This document shows positions 1-6,900 of a stretch of DNA of 10,675 bases, piece by piece. Made by a program: the position numbers and the translations under genes. Under the pieces are notes generated by a model that ran no database searches, was not told the origin of the DNA, and was given only the letters and a program-made list of their open reading frames with translations. This stretch comes from Bacteroidales bacterium (GTDB lineage Bacteria; Bacteroidota; Bacteroidia; Bacteroidales; VadinHA17): positions 1-10,675 of the forward strand of contig DAIDJT010000061.1 in NCBI GenBank assembly GCA_027451265.1. The letters are read 5' to 3'. Each line of letters opens with the position of its first letter. Within the stretch, counting starts at the first letter, position 1.

Positions 1-315
1 CAGGTGGGTGGCAACCATTACCTTGTTGGCAGTCACAACACTCTTGCCGCTCTCCATTGCCTGCTTTACAATTGAGAATGCCTCACCGGGATCATTGATC
101 AGCTCCACAACCAGGTTGATTGAACTGTCATTGAGGATCTCATTTTTGTCAAATGTAAAGAAGGACATGGGAAGCCGTCTCTCTTTCGATCTGTCTTTCA
201 CGCAAATGCGGACTATCTCCGCCCTGATCCCCCTGCTGTTTTCAAGTACGTCATGCAGGCCGCGGCCGACGCAGCCGTACCCGAACAGCCCTATTCTAAG
301 CTCTTTTCTTGTCAT
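1..315 (-). CDS. hom: Homoserine dehydrogenase, N-terminal part (3' end beyond the window)
   Basis: NAD(P)-dependent homoserine dehydrogenase would reduce aspartate semialdehyde to homoserine, the substrate of the MetX encoded just upstream. Only the first 105 codons are present; the gene runs off the left edge in frame. The translation opens with a Rossmann strand and glycine loop, G12-Y-G-C-V-G17, followed by VVEL at 69-72 and VTANKVMVA at 94-102, the conserved ANK segment of this family. No aspartokinase domain precedes it, so it is not a ThrA-type fusion at the N terminus. The ATG at 313-315 lies inside the 3' end of metX, a 20-nt overlap that suggests translational coupling. One oddity: the usual ELIGG segment reads ELIND (71-75). 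Context (metY-metX-hom) strengthens the call; the catalytic domain is outside the window. Confidence 0.88.
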   Translation of the reverse strand, partial: MTRKELRIGLFGYGCVGRGLHDVLENSRGIRAEIVRICVKDRSKERRLPMSFFTFDKNEILNDSSINLVVELINDPGEAFSIVKQAMESGKSVVTANKVMVATHL

Positions 316-1336
316 AATTTTCCTGTTTGTTGTTTTTCCAGAATTTCCTGATTACTGAAGTGATCAGCTCCGTCTCTATCAGGAACCCGTCGTGCCCGTA
401 CAGCGAATCAATTTCAACGTACTCTGCTCCTGCCACATTCTCAGCCAGGAACTTCGGATCAGCTGCCGGGAAGAGAAAGTCGGATGAGATCCCAATTGCA
501 AGCACGTCGGCCCTGATACGTGACAGGGCTTTTTCTGTGCCTCCCCGCCCTCTTCCGATATTATGTGTGTCCGAGAGTTTTGTAATACAGTAATACGAAT
601 ACGGATTGAACCTGCTGACAAGTTTGTCGCCCTGGTATGCCTGGTATGATGAAGCCCTGAAAAGATCTGTTCTGTCATCATCATCCTTCTGGGTAAGGTT
701 GTATGCTTGCGCAGACCGGTAGCTCAGCAGGGCCACTGCCCTTGCAGCTTTCATGCCTCTCCTCCCTCCATCGGGATCACCGGCCCGGAATGATTCGTCT
801 GCTTCCATTGCCAGTCTCTGAGACTCATTGAATGCTATCGCCCACGGTGTCTGCCTGACGCCGGAGGCAATAAACACAAGATGTCTGATCAGGTCAGGGA
901 ACATTACTGCGTATTCAAGTGCCTGGAATCCCCCGATGGAGGATCCTATTACCGTATGGATACTATTGATCCTGAGACTTTTCCTTAGTATCTCATGTGC
1001 ATTGACAAGGTCCCTGATTGTTATAGGGGGAAAGGTTTTCAGCCAGGGCTTCCCGGTTTGCGGATTTATACCGGCAGGCCCGGTTGTACCATAGCATGAA
1101 CCCAGGATGTTGGCGCAAACAATAAAATACTCCGAAGTGTCAAGCAGCAATCCGCCACCCACCATTCCGGGCCACCATGCCCCCACATCAGAATTTGCAG
1201 TCAGGGCATGGCAAACCCAGATTACATTATCACCCTCATCATTAAGAGTACCGTATGTATTGTATGCAATCACAAGATCCGGGATGACATCACCGGATTC
1301 AGTGACAAAGGGTTTGTCATAAATGAGCTTTTTCAT
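296..1336 (-). CDS. metX: Homoserine O-acetyltransferase (MetX family)
   Basis: This alpha/beta-hydrolase-fold enzyme transfers an acyl group, normally acetyl from acetyl-CoA, to homoserine, giving the activated ester used by MetY next door. The 346 residues match the family's usual length. Visible signatures are NxxWVCHALTANSD at 37-50, GSCYGTTGP at 79-87 and the nucleophile elbow G131-S-S-I-G-G136, with Ser133 as probable nucleophile. Asp286 (in SSDFLFP) and His315 (in GHDGFL) complete the triad. The ATG overlaps the metY stop as ATGA (1333-1336), and the 3' end overlaps hom by 20 nt, so the three genes are one operon. Some MetX-family enzymes use succinyl-CoA; the sequence alone does not let me exclude that here. 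Confidence 0.94.
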   Translation of the reverse strand: MKKLIYDKPFVTESGDVIPDLVIAYNTYGTLNDEGDNVIWVCHALTANSDVGAWWPGMVGGGLLLDTSEYFIVCANILGSCYGTTGPAGINPQTGKPWLKTFPPITIRDLVNAHEILRKSLRINSIHTVIGSSIGGFQALEYAVMFPDLIRHLVFIASGVRQTPWAIAFNESQRLAMEADESFRAGDPDGGRRGMKAARAVALLSYRSAQAYNLTQKDDDDRTDLFRASSYQAYQGDKLVSRFNPYSYYCITKLSDTHNIGRGRGGTEKALSRIRADVLAIGISSDFLFPAADPKFLAENVAGAEYVEIDSLYGHDGFLIETELITSVIRKFWKNNKQENYDKKRA

Positions 1337-2637
1337 AATATCTTATTGAATGCCTGTGAAAAATCGGCAATAATATCATCAATATGTTCCAGCCCTACCG
1401 AGACCCTGAAAAGGCCGGGCTCCACTCCCGCGGCAAGCTGTTCTTCGGGTGAAAGCTGCGAGTGGGTGGTTGCTGACGGTTGTATTATGAGCGTCTTGGC
1501 ATCACCCACGTTGGCAAGGTGACTGACAAGCTCCAGGTGTTCGACCAGTTTTACTGCTTTATCAAGGTCTCCCTTCAGGACAAAACTCAGAACGCCGCCG
1601 GCACCGTTGGGAAGGTATTTCCTTGCTACTGCATGATACGGGTTTTCCTCAAGGCCCGGGTAGGTGACCTTTTCTATAAAGCTCTGTTCACTGAGCCACC
1701 GGGCCAGCTGAAGTGTATTCTGTATGTGCCTCTCCATGCGCAGCGAGAGTGTCTCAAGGCCCTGCAGCAGCAGGAAGGAGTTGAATGGGCTGATGGCAGG
1801 ACCAAGATCCCTCAGGCCCTCCACCCTTGCCTTGACTATGAATCCGATGTTTCCGGCTTCGGTGCCGGGTGAGAAAACATCCGTGTAAACAAGTCCGTGG
1901 TACCCCTTTGCCGGTTCTGTCAGTGCCGGGAATTTCCCGTTCCGCCATTCGAAGTTTGCCCCGTCGACAATGACCCCGCCGATGCTGGTACCGTGTCCCC
2001 CGATCCATTTGGTTGCCGATTCCACAACTATGTTCGCGCCGTGCTTTATAGGTGCACACAGGTACCCGCATGCTCCGAATGTGTTATCAACCACCAGCGG
2101 TATCCCGTGACGTTTCGCCAATGCGGCGAAAGCCTCTAAATCTGGTATATCAAAGCCCGGGTTACCGATTGTCTCAAGATAAATTGCCTTTGTGTTGTCA
2201 TCAATGAGATTCTCGAACGAAGAAACATTGAGATCACCCGCAAACCTTGCATTTATGCCGAATGAAGGAAGTGTGACGTTGAACTGGTTGTAGGTACCTC
2301 CGTACAGGAACGGGGAACTGACAAAGTTGTCTCCTGCTCTCAGGAATGTTGTCAGGGCAATGAACTGTGCGGCGTGGCCAGAGGAGACAGCCAGTGCGGC
2401 TGCGCCTCCCTCAAGCGCAGCCACCCTTTTTTCAAATACATCTGTTGTGGGATTCATGATCCGCGTATAAATATTGCCCGGTTCAGCAAGGCCGAAAAGA
2501 TCAGCGGCATGCTTCGCGTTTCTGAATACATACGATGTTGTCTGGTACAGTGGAACTGCCCTTGACAGGGTATCATTATCCGGTGTGTGACCTGCATGCA
2601 GTTGCAGAGTCTCAAATCTGAGTTTATTGTTTTCCAT
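1333..2637 (-). CDS. metY: O-acetylhomoserine sulfhydrylase (Cys/Met-metabolism PLP enzyme)
   Basis: This cytosolic PLP enzyme replaces the acyl group of O-acylhomoserine with sulfide to give homocysteine, a direct-sulfhydrylation route to methionine. The 434-residue length is typical of the MetY branch, longer than MetB/MetC. Features in order: YTRIMNPTT (57-65), the SSGHAA cofactor segment (85-90), VVDNTFG (182-188) with Asp184 expected to contact the pyridine nitrogen, SATKWIGGHG with Lys210 as the PLP Schiff-base lysine, and the C-terminal LFRVSVGLEHIDD (409-421), whose Arg411 should bind the substrate carboxylate. The start at 2637 gives the normal ETLQLHAG N terminus. It is the first full gene of the metY-metX-hom operon, lying 105 nt after a Met/Cys-rich leader ORF that may control it. 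Its stop overlaps the metX start by 4 nt. Confidence 0.95.
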   Translation of the reverse strand: MENNKLRFETLQLHAGHTPDNDTLSRAVPLYQTTSYVFRNAKHAADLFGLAEPGNIYTRIMNPTTDVFEKRVAALEGGAAALAVSSGHAAQFIALTTFLRAGDNFVSSPFLYGGTYNQFNVTLPSFGINARFAGDLNVSSFENLIDDNTKAIYLETIGNPGFDIPDLEAFAALAKRHGIPLVVDNTFGACGYLCAPIKHGANIVVESATKWIGGHGTSIGGVIVDGANFEWRNGKFPALTEPAKGYHGLVYTDVFSPGTEAGNIGFIVKARVEGLRDLGPAISPFNSFLLLQGLETLSLRMERHIQNTLQLARWLSEQSFIEKVTYPGLEENPYHAVARKYLPNGAGGVLSFVLKGDLDKAVKLVEHLELVSHLANVGDAKTLIIQPSATTHSQLSPEEQLAAGVEPGLFRVSVGLEHIDDIIADFSQAFNKIL

Positions 2638-2842
2638 GGTAGTAAGATTGAATTGAATATTAAGCCTGGTACCGCAGCAGGATCAATCCTTCCATCGTCA
2701 GGTGGCGGCAAAATCTAAAACGACAAAATCAGGGGAAGGAGATTACCGGCACATGCACATAGGCATGAGCGGCATGATGAAATTGTTATGGTTAAGATGA
2801 ATGTAATTCATGTTCTCCTTTTGTTCCGGCAGTGGTCTGACG
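2638..2842 (-). promoter_or_regulatory. 5' leader of the met operon with competing complementary segments
   Basis: This untranslated region spans the leader ORF and the 105 nt between its stop and metY. AAGGAGA (2814-2820), just before the leader ATG, is exactly complementary to TCTCCTT (2736-2742), which starts directly after the leader stop. TCCTTCC (2734-2740), overlapping that second segment, is also exactly complementary to GGAAGGA (2687-2693). The two pairings cannot coexist, and a ribosome held near the leader's end would cover the shared middle segment. I see no GC-rich hairpin followed by a T run, so any switch might act through Rho or through translation rather than an intrinsic terminator. 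I recognise no SAM-riboswitch core. Confidence 0.5.
2743..2811 (-). CDS. Candidate Met/Cys-rich leader peptide of the metY-metX-hom operon
   Basis: A 22-codon ORF reads MNYIHLNHNN at its start and MPLMPMCMC at residues 13-21, then Arg and TAA. Five Met codons (one the start) and two Cys codons fall in 22, with four Met and two Cys within codons 13-21, just before the stop. This is the layout expected of an attenuation leader peptide, in which a ribosome short of charged tRNA stalls on the control codons. The amino acids fit the operon downstream, which makes the precursor of methionine. AAGGAG precedes the ATG by only 3 nt; no other gene here has such a motif. That spacing is short, so the motif may be a Shine-Dalgarno, a pairing element, or both. 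A promoter-like element lies about 40 nt upstream. I cannot name a known family for it. Confidence 0.7.
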   Translation of the reverse strand: MNYIHLNHNNFIMPLMPMCMCR

Positions 2843-2848
2843 GAAGTG

Positions 2849-2878
2849 CAAAAATAATGAAAAATGTTCCCGGGCAAT
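2849..2878 (-). promoter_or_regulatory. Candidate Bacteroidota-type promoter of the met operon
   Basis: On the minus strand, TATTTTTG (2849-2856) matches the Bacteroidota -7 consensus TAnnTTTG at every fixed position. ATTG (2875-2878), matching three of four bases of the -33 element TTTG, lies 18 nt further upstream. Transcription would begin near 2842, about 30 nt before the leader-peptide ATG, which places the peptide at the start of the transcript as an attenuator needs. A CCCGGG core sits in the spacer. Confidence 0.5.
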
Positions 2879-2936
2879 AAAAATCAAAAAAAATGTCGTA
2901 AAACTACCAGATCCCCGTGTAATAAACTTAAAAACT

Positions 2937-2944
2937 TAACTTTG
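2937..2944 (+). promoter_or_regulatory. Candidate -7 element of the copper-efflux operon promoter
   Basis: TAACTTTG fits the TAnnTTTG consensus exactly and lies 34 nt before the GTG start of the first gene of the rightward operon. I see no good -33 TTTG at the expected distance, so the call rests on the -7 element alone; an activator could replace the missing contact. It is divergent from the met promoter, the two -7 elements being about 80 bp apart across an A-rich stretch. Confidence 0.4.
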
Positions 2945-2978
2945 TAAACCAAGTTACAGGATCTTTGTTACTTGTAAT

Positions 2979-3404
2979 GTGAAAAAGACACTCTCCATAT
3001 TGGCCGTCCTGCTGGTTGTGACAGCAATGCTGCACGTCTCGGTTGCACACCATTTTTGCGGCGGAGAGCTGGTCGCTTCAAAGATCTCACTGTCCGGAGC
3101 GCTTGCCTCATGCGGCATGGAAGGTGACGAAGGGAATTGCCCGCATGAACAGAGTGGCGAACACATCAAATCACATTGCTGTGATAATGTCATCACTTCA
3201 TATAGTATTGACAATAATTATACACCGGCTTCAAAAGCTGTTGCAGGTTTTGACCAGGTGAAATTTCAGACTCCTGTCATTTCAGTTGAAAATCCGGTAA
3301 GGATAGTTTTTCTGGCTGTCAGACCATTGTCTGATCTTAGTCCACCCGGGCAGCTTATGACCTCCGCTGTTGATCTCCCGGCAATCCGGGTATTCCGTAT
3401 CTGA
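2979..3404 (+). CDS. HYC_CC_PP-type periplasmic metal-associated protein
   Basis: A small exported protein (141 residues) of the Bacteroidota family named for its HYC, CC and PP motifs, often found beside copper/heavy-metal RND genes; its biochemical role is, to my knowledge, not established. A signal peptide covers about residues 1-23 (KK, then a hydrophobic run ending SVA). The mature part begins H24-H-F-C27-G-G, the HYC-like motif with Phe for Tyr. Then come Cys45, Cys54-P-His56, His62, and H66-C67-C68 (the CC motif), with S-P-P-G at 121-124. This density of Cys and His suggests soft-metal binding, which I infer. The start is GTG at 2979: the overlapping ATG at 2977 is followed at once by TGA, and an in-frame stop lies upstream at 2937. 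It heads the copper-efflux operon. Confidence 0.8.
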   Translation: MKKTLSILAVLLVVTAMLHVSVAHHFCGGELVASKISLSGALASCGMEGDEGNCPHEQSGEHIKSHCCDNVITSYSIDNNYTPASKAVAGFDQVKFQTPVISVENPVRIVFLAVRPLSDLSPPGQLMTSAVDLPAIRVFRI

Positions 3405-3476
3405 TTTCATTTTACCATTACTGCTGGTGCGATAAAGTTTTATGATTTTATCACAACAGCCTGTTTTCATTTTACC
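3401..3476 (+). repeat. Pair of 16-bp direct repeats flanking the gap before the HMA gene
   Basis: CTGATTTCATTTTACC (3401-3416) recurs as CTGTTTTCATTTTACC (3461-3476), with 15 of 16 bases identical and an exact 60-bp period. The first copy includes the stop codon of the preceding gene. Between them, GATAAA (3431-3436) and TTTATC (3447-3452) could form a weak stem. The spacing, near six helical turns, would put both copies on the same face of the DNA, which could suit a repressor or activator. Function is inferred only. Confidence 0.45.
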
Positions 3477-3482
3477 GGTAAA
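3471..3482. promoter_or_regulatory. 12-bp perfect palindrome, candidate operator
   Basis: TTTACCGGTAAA is its own reverse complement and lies 28 bp before the ATG of the HMA-domain gene, overlapping the end of the second direct repeat. A symmetric site just before a metal-responsive gene could bind a dimeric regulator. No regulator gene is in the window, and no matching palindrome was noticed before the operon's first gene. Confidence 0.35.
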
Positions 3483-3510
3483 TCAATCAAACAATCAAAT
3501 ATTTGAAATC

Positions 3511-3885
3511 ATGAAATCAATACGACTTTTTATATCTGTTCTGGCACTTTCACTTTTTACAGTCACTGTTTCTGCTCAGGCACATGATCATGCCAAAACC
3601 GCAACTGGTCAGGATACAGTTAAGACCGAAAGTTTCAAGGTATGGGGCGCATGCGGAATGTGCAAGACCAGGATCGAAAATACTGTCAAAGCCGGGGGCG
3701 CAACTGCTGCCTTATGGGACTCCAAAACCCAGTTGCTGACAGTCACCTATGATCCTGCAAAGACCGGGAAGGAAGCCTTGAGTAAGAAGCTGGCTGCTGC
3801 CGGACACGACACCGAGAAATTCAAGGCTCCTGATGAGGTCTACAACGCTCTTCCGGGCTGCTGCCATTACGAAAGGCAGAAGTAA
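3511..3885 (+). CDS. Secreted HMA-domain metal-binding protein
   Basis: A 124-residue periplasmic protein with a heavy-metal-associated (HMA) fold, likely to bind or hand over Cu(I)/Ag(I) near the efflux pump. The ATG at 3511 is chosen because a clean signal peptide follows (KSIR, then a hydrophobic run, ending SAQA at 21-24); the frame stays open upstream to 3442, but that would add an unlikely N-terminal extension. After a short linker with H25-D-H27, the HMA domain spans about 40-105. Its metal loop is GACGMC (46-51), with Cys48 and Cys51, followed by KTRIE, as in the GMCxxRIE variant seen in Bacteroidota. A second cluster near the C terminus, G-C117-C118-H119, could add ligands. It has its own 106-bp upstream gap with repeats, and cusA follows after 111 bp. 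Confidence 0.85.
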   Translation: MKSIRLFISVLALSLFTVTVSAQAHDHAKTATGQDTVKTESFKVWGACGMCKTRIENTVKAGGATAALWDSKTQLLTVTYDPAKTGKEALSKKLAAAGHDTEKFKAPDEVYNALPGCCHYERQK

Positions 3886-3910
3886 ACTTCCAGTATTCAC
3901 ATTTTGAACC

Positions 3911-3975
3911 TGGCTCCTGAAGCCACCGGGAGGCCATGACCACAGGTCAGGGGCAGCCCGGCGGTCAGCCCGGGC
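3911..3975 (+). other. Three successive inverted repeats before cusA
   Basis: The 111-bp gap between the HMA gene and cusA holds three perfect inverted repeats in a row: TGGCT/AGCCA (3911-3925, 5-nt loop), TGACC/GGTCA (3937-3949, 3-nt loop) and GCCCGG/CCGGGC (3956-3975, 8-nt loop). None is followed by a T run, so they do not look like an intrinsic terminator. As mRNA hairpins they could mark a processing or stability boundary that sets the level of the small secreted protein against that of the pump. Confidence 0.35.
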
Positions 3976-3996
3976 AATAATGGTAATATCCAAACC

Positions 3997-6900
3997 ATGT
4001 TTAACAGACTAGTCAAATACTTCCTTGAAAACAGGCTTATCACCTTCATCCTCCTTATTGCTTTCGTGGTGATGGGGTTGGTGACAATGCCGTTCAGCCT
4101 CAAGTCGGGCCTTTTGCCACGCGATCCGGTTCCTGTTGATGCCATTCCGGATATCGGCGATAACCAGCAGATCGTTGCCACCGAATGGATGGGCCGGTCT
4201 CCGCAGGATATCCAGGACCAGGTCACCTATCCGCTTACGACCGCCCTGCTTGGCATTCCGGGCGTTCAGACCATAAGAAGCACCTCCATGTTCGGCATGT
4301 CATTTATCTATATAATCTTTAAGGATAATGTCGAATTCTATTGGAGCCGGTCAAGGATACTGGAGAAGCTGAACTCACTTCCCCCCGGAACACTGCCGGA
4401 AGGGGTGCAACCGACACTGGGACCAGATGCCACTGCACTGGGGCAGATATTCTGGTACACCCTTGAGGGCCGGAATCCCGAAACCGGGGAACCGGCAGGA
4501 GGCTGGGACCCCTCGGAACTAAAGACAATCCAGGACTTCTACGTGAAATACAGCCTCTCCTCTGCTGAGGGCGTATCTGAGGTGGCTTCCGCCGGCGGAT
4601 TCCTGAAGGAATACCAGGTTGACCTGAAGCCGGAAGCACTCAAGGCATACAATGTATCCGTGATGGATGTGATGAATGCAGTAAAGCGCAGCAACCTCGA
4701 CATAGGGGCTGAGACGATTGAACTGAACAACGTCGAGTACATAATACGCGGCCTCGGTTATGTCAAAAGCCTGAATGACCTCGAGCTGTCTGTAGTTACG
4801 GTCCGGGAAAATGTTCCGGTGCGAATCAGGGACGTTGCCGTCGTCAGCTTCGGTCCTGCACCGCGAAGAGGCGGGCTTGACAAAGCCGGTTCAGAGGCTG
4901 TGGGCGCAGTCGTTGTCGCCAGGTACGGATCAAACCCGATGGAGGTTATTAACAATGTCAAGGAAAAAATTAAGGAGATTGAAGCAGGTCTGCCGCAGAA
5001 AACCCTGCCTGACGGGACGGTTTCGAAGGTCACCATCGTCCCATTCTATGACCGGACGGGTCTGATAAAGGAAACGATAGGCACCCTTGAGTCTGCACTG
5101 TCACACGAAATTCTCATCAGCATCATCGTAATAATAGTGCTTGTCATGAACCTCAGGGCATCACTTATCGTGGCAAGCCTCCTGCCAATTGGCGTCCTGA
5201 TGACTTTCATCCTGATGCGTTTCCTGGGTATTGATGCCAATATTGTCGCTTTATCGGGTATTGCCATCGCCATCGGAGTAATGGTAGACATCGGGATCGT
5301 TGATGTTGAGAATATTCTCCGGCACCTCGAGATGCCTGAAAACCGGGGAATAAAGGGCAAAAAACTTATGCGGGTTATCTATGAGGCCACGACTGAGGTA
5401 AGGGCTGCTGTCGTAACCTCCATAGCAACCACAATCGTGAGCTTCCTGCCTGTATTTGCCATGCAGGCCCAGGAGGGAAAACTGTTTCATCCTCTTGCAT
5501 GGACCAAGACATTTGCCCTCCTGTCCGCATTTATCCTTGGTATTGTTGTGCTGCCGACACTGGTTCATATCTTTTTCAATATCTCATTTGACCGGAAGAA
5601 AATAAGAATTGCGTGGAACTCGGTTCTGATAGTTGCCGGTATATCCCTTGCCATAGTATTTAAATCATGGCTGGCCATAGCATTGGTTGCCGTAGGTGTC
5701 AATAACCTTCTTGATCACAGGTGGTCAGTCAACAGAAAAGAGTATCCGAATTACATAAATATTTCAATCACGGTTTTGTTTGCAACATGGTACCTTTCAA
5801 AAGAATGGTTGCCTTTGGGGGCCCATAACAGTGAGTTTGTGAATTTCCTTTTTGTTGCAGGGATTGTGACGGTTATTCTCCTTGCACTGATGTCAATGGT
5901 CCGGCATTATGAGAAAATTCTCAGGTGGGCACTGGAGAACAAGCGTAAGTTCCTCCTGATACCCGCAGTGACTCTCTTATTCGGTCTTCTTGTGTGGCAG
6001 GGTGCTGACAGGATTTTCGGGTTTGTTCCCGGCGGAGCCGAAAAGCTTGGATGGAAGAACTTCCGGCAGACCTCGTTCTGGCAAAAGACAACAGCCGCCT
6101 TTCCCGGCACCGGGAAAGAGTTCATGCCATCACTGAATGAAGGTTCTTTTCTCCTGATGCCGACGAGCATGCCTCATTCCGGAATACAAATGAACCTGGA
6201 GTATATTGAGACACTGGACAAACGGTTGTCTGCAATCCCGGAGGTCGAAATTGCAGTTGGCAAATGGGGCAGGGTCAGCTCTGCACTTGATCCGGCACCG
6301 GTTCAGATGTTTGAAAACACTATCAACTACCGTCCTGAATACATTCTCGATGAGAACGGACACAGGATGAGGTTTAAAGTGAACAAGGACGGAGATTATA
6401 TGCTGACCGGTGACAGAACCTACAATCCGGCGGCGGGAGAGTTCCGGATAATACCTGCAGACAGCCTTATCCCCGACAGGAAGGGGGAGTATTTCAGGCA
6501 ATGGCGCCCGCACATTAAACGGCCGGATGATATCTGGCAGGAGATTGTAAAGGTTACCGATATTCCCGGGCTGACATCCGCCCCGAAACTTCAGCCGATT
6601 GAGACAAGGCTTGTAATGCTTTCTACCGGCATGCGTGCCCCGATGGGCCTTAAGGTCTACGGGCCGGATCTGAATTCAATCGAAGAGGCCGGACTGATCT
6701 TCGAGAAGGCGCTGAAAGACGTTCCCTCCGTCAAAGGCTCCTCCGTATTCTATGACAGGGCAGTAGGGGCGCCGTATCTTGAAATAAACCTCGACCGTGA
6801 AGCAATGGCCCGGTACGGAATGTCTGTCAGCGAGGTCCAGGAGATACTCCAGGTCGCCGTGGGCGGAATGACTCTTTCAACCTCGGTTGAGGGCAGGGAA

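Noticed and set aside
1754..2071. Long open frames antisense to or out of frame with metY, metX, cusA and the channel gene.
   Set aside because: They lie wholly within well-supported genes, show no recognisable domains, and have skewed Arg/Ser/Pro composition typical of shadow frames.
2638..2742. Intrinsic terminator between the leader ORF and metY.
   Set aside because: Short stems exist (AGGAT/ATCCT near 2680-2691, CCTG/CAGG near 2663-2680), but none is GC-rich and followed by a T run.
2638..2842. SAM riboswitch upstream of metY.
   Set aside because: I could not find a recognisable SAM-I or SAM-II core in the minus-strand leader; the Met/Cys ORF explains the region better. A covariance-model search would settle it.
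3431..3452. GATAAA/TTTATC stem after the HYC_CC_PP gene as a terminator.
   Set aside because: The stem is short, AT-only apart from its ends, has a 10-nt loop and no following T run.
3442..3510. Longer N terminus for the HMA-domain protein from an ATG at 3442.
   Set aside because: The extension would bury a clean signal peptide that begins at the ATG at 3511, and its DNA carries the repeat and palindrome typical of a non-coding gap.
2869..3980. CCCGGGCAATAA occurs exactly at 2869-2880 and again at 3969-3980, both between genes.
   Set aside because: A 12-bp match is expected a few times by chance in 10 kb; the first copy lies in the met promoter spacer and the second before cusA on unrelated transcripts, so I do not claim a shared site.
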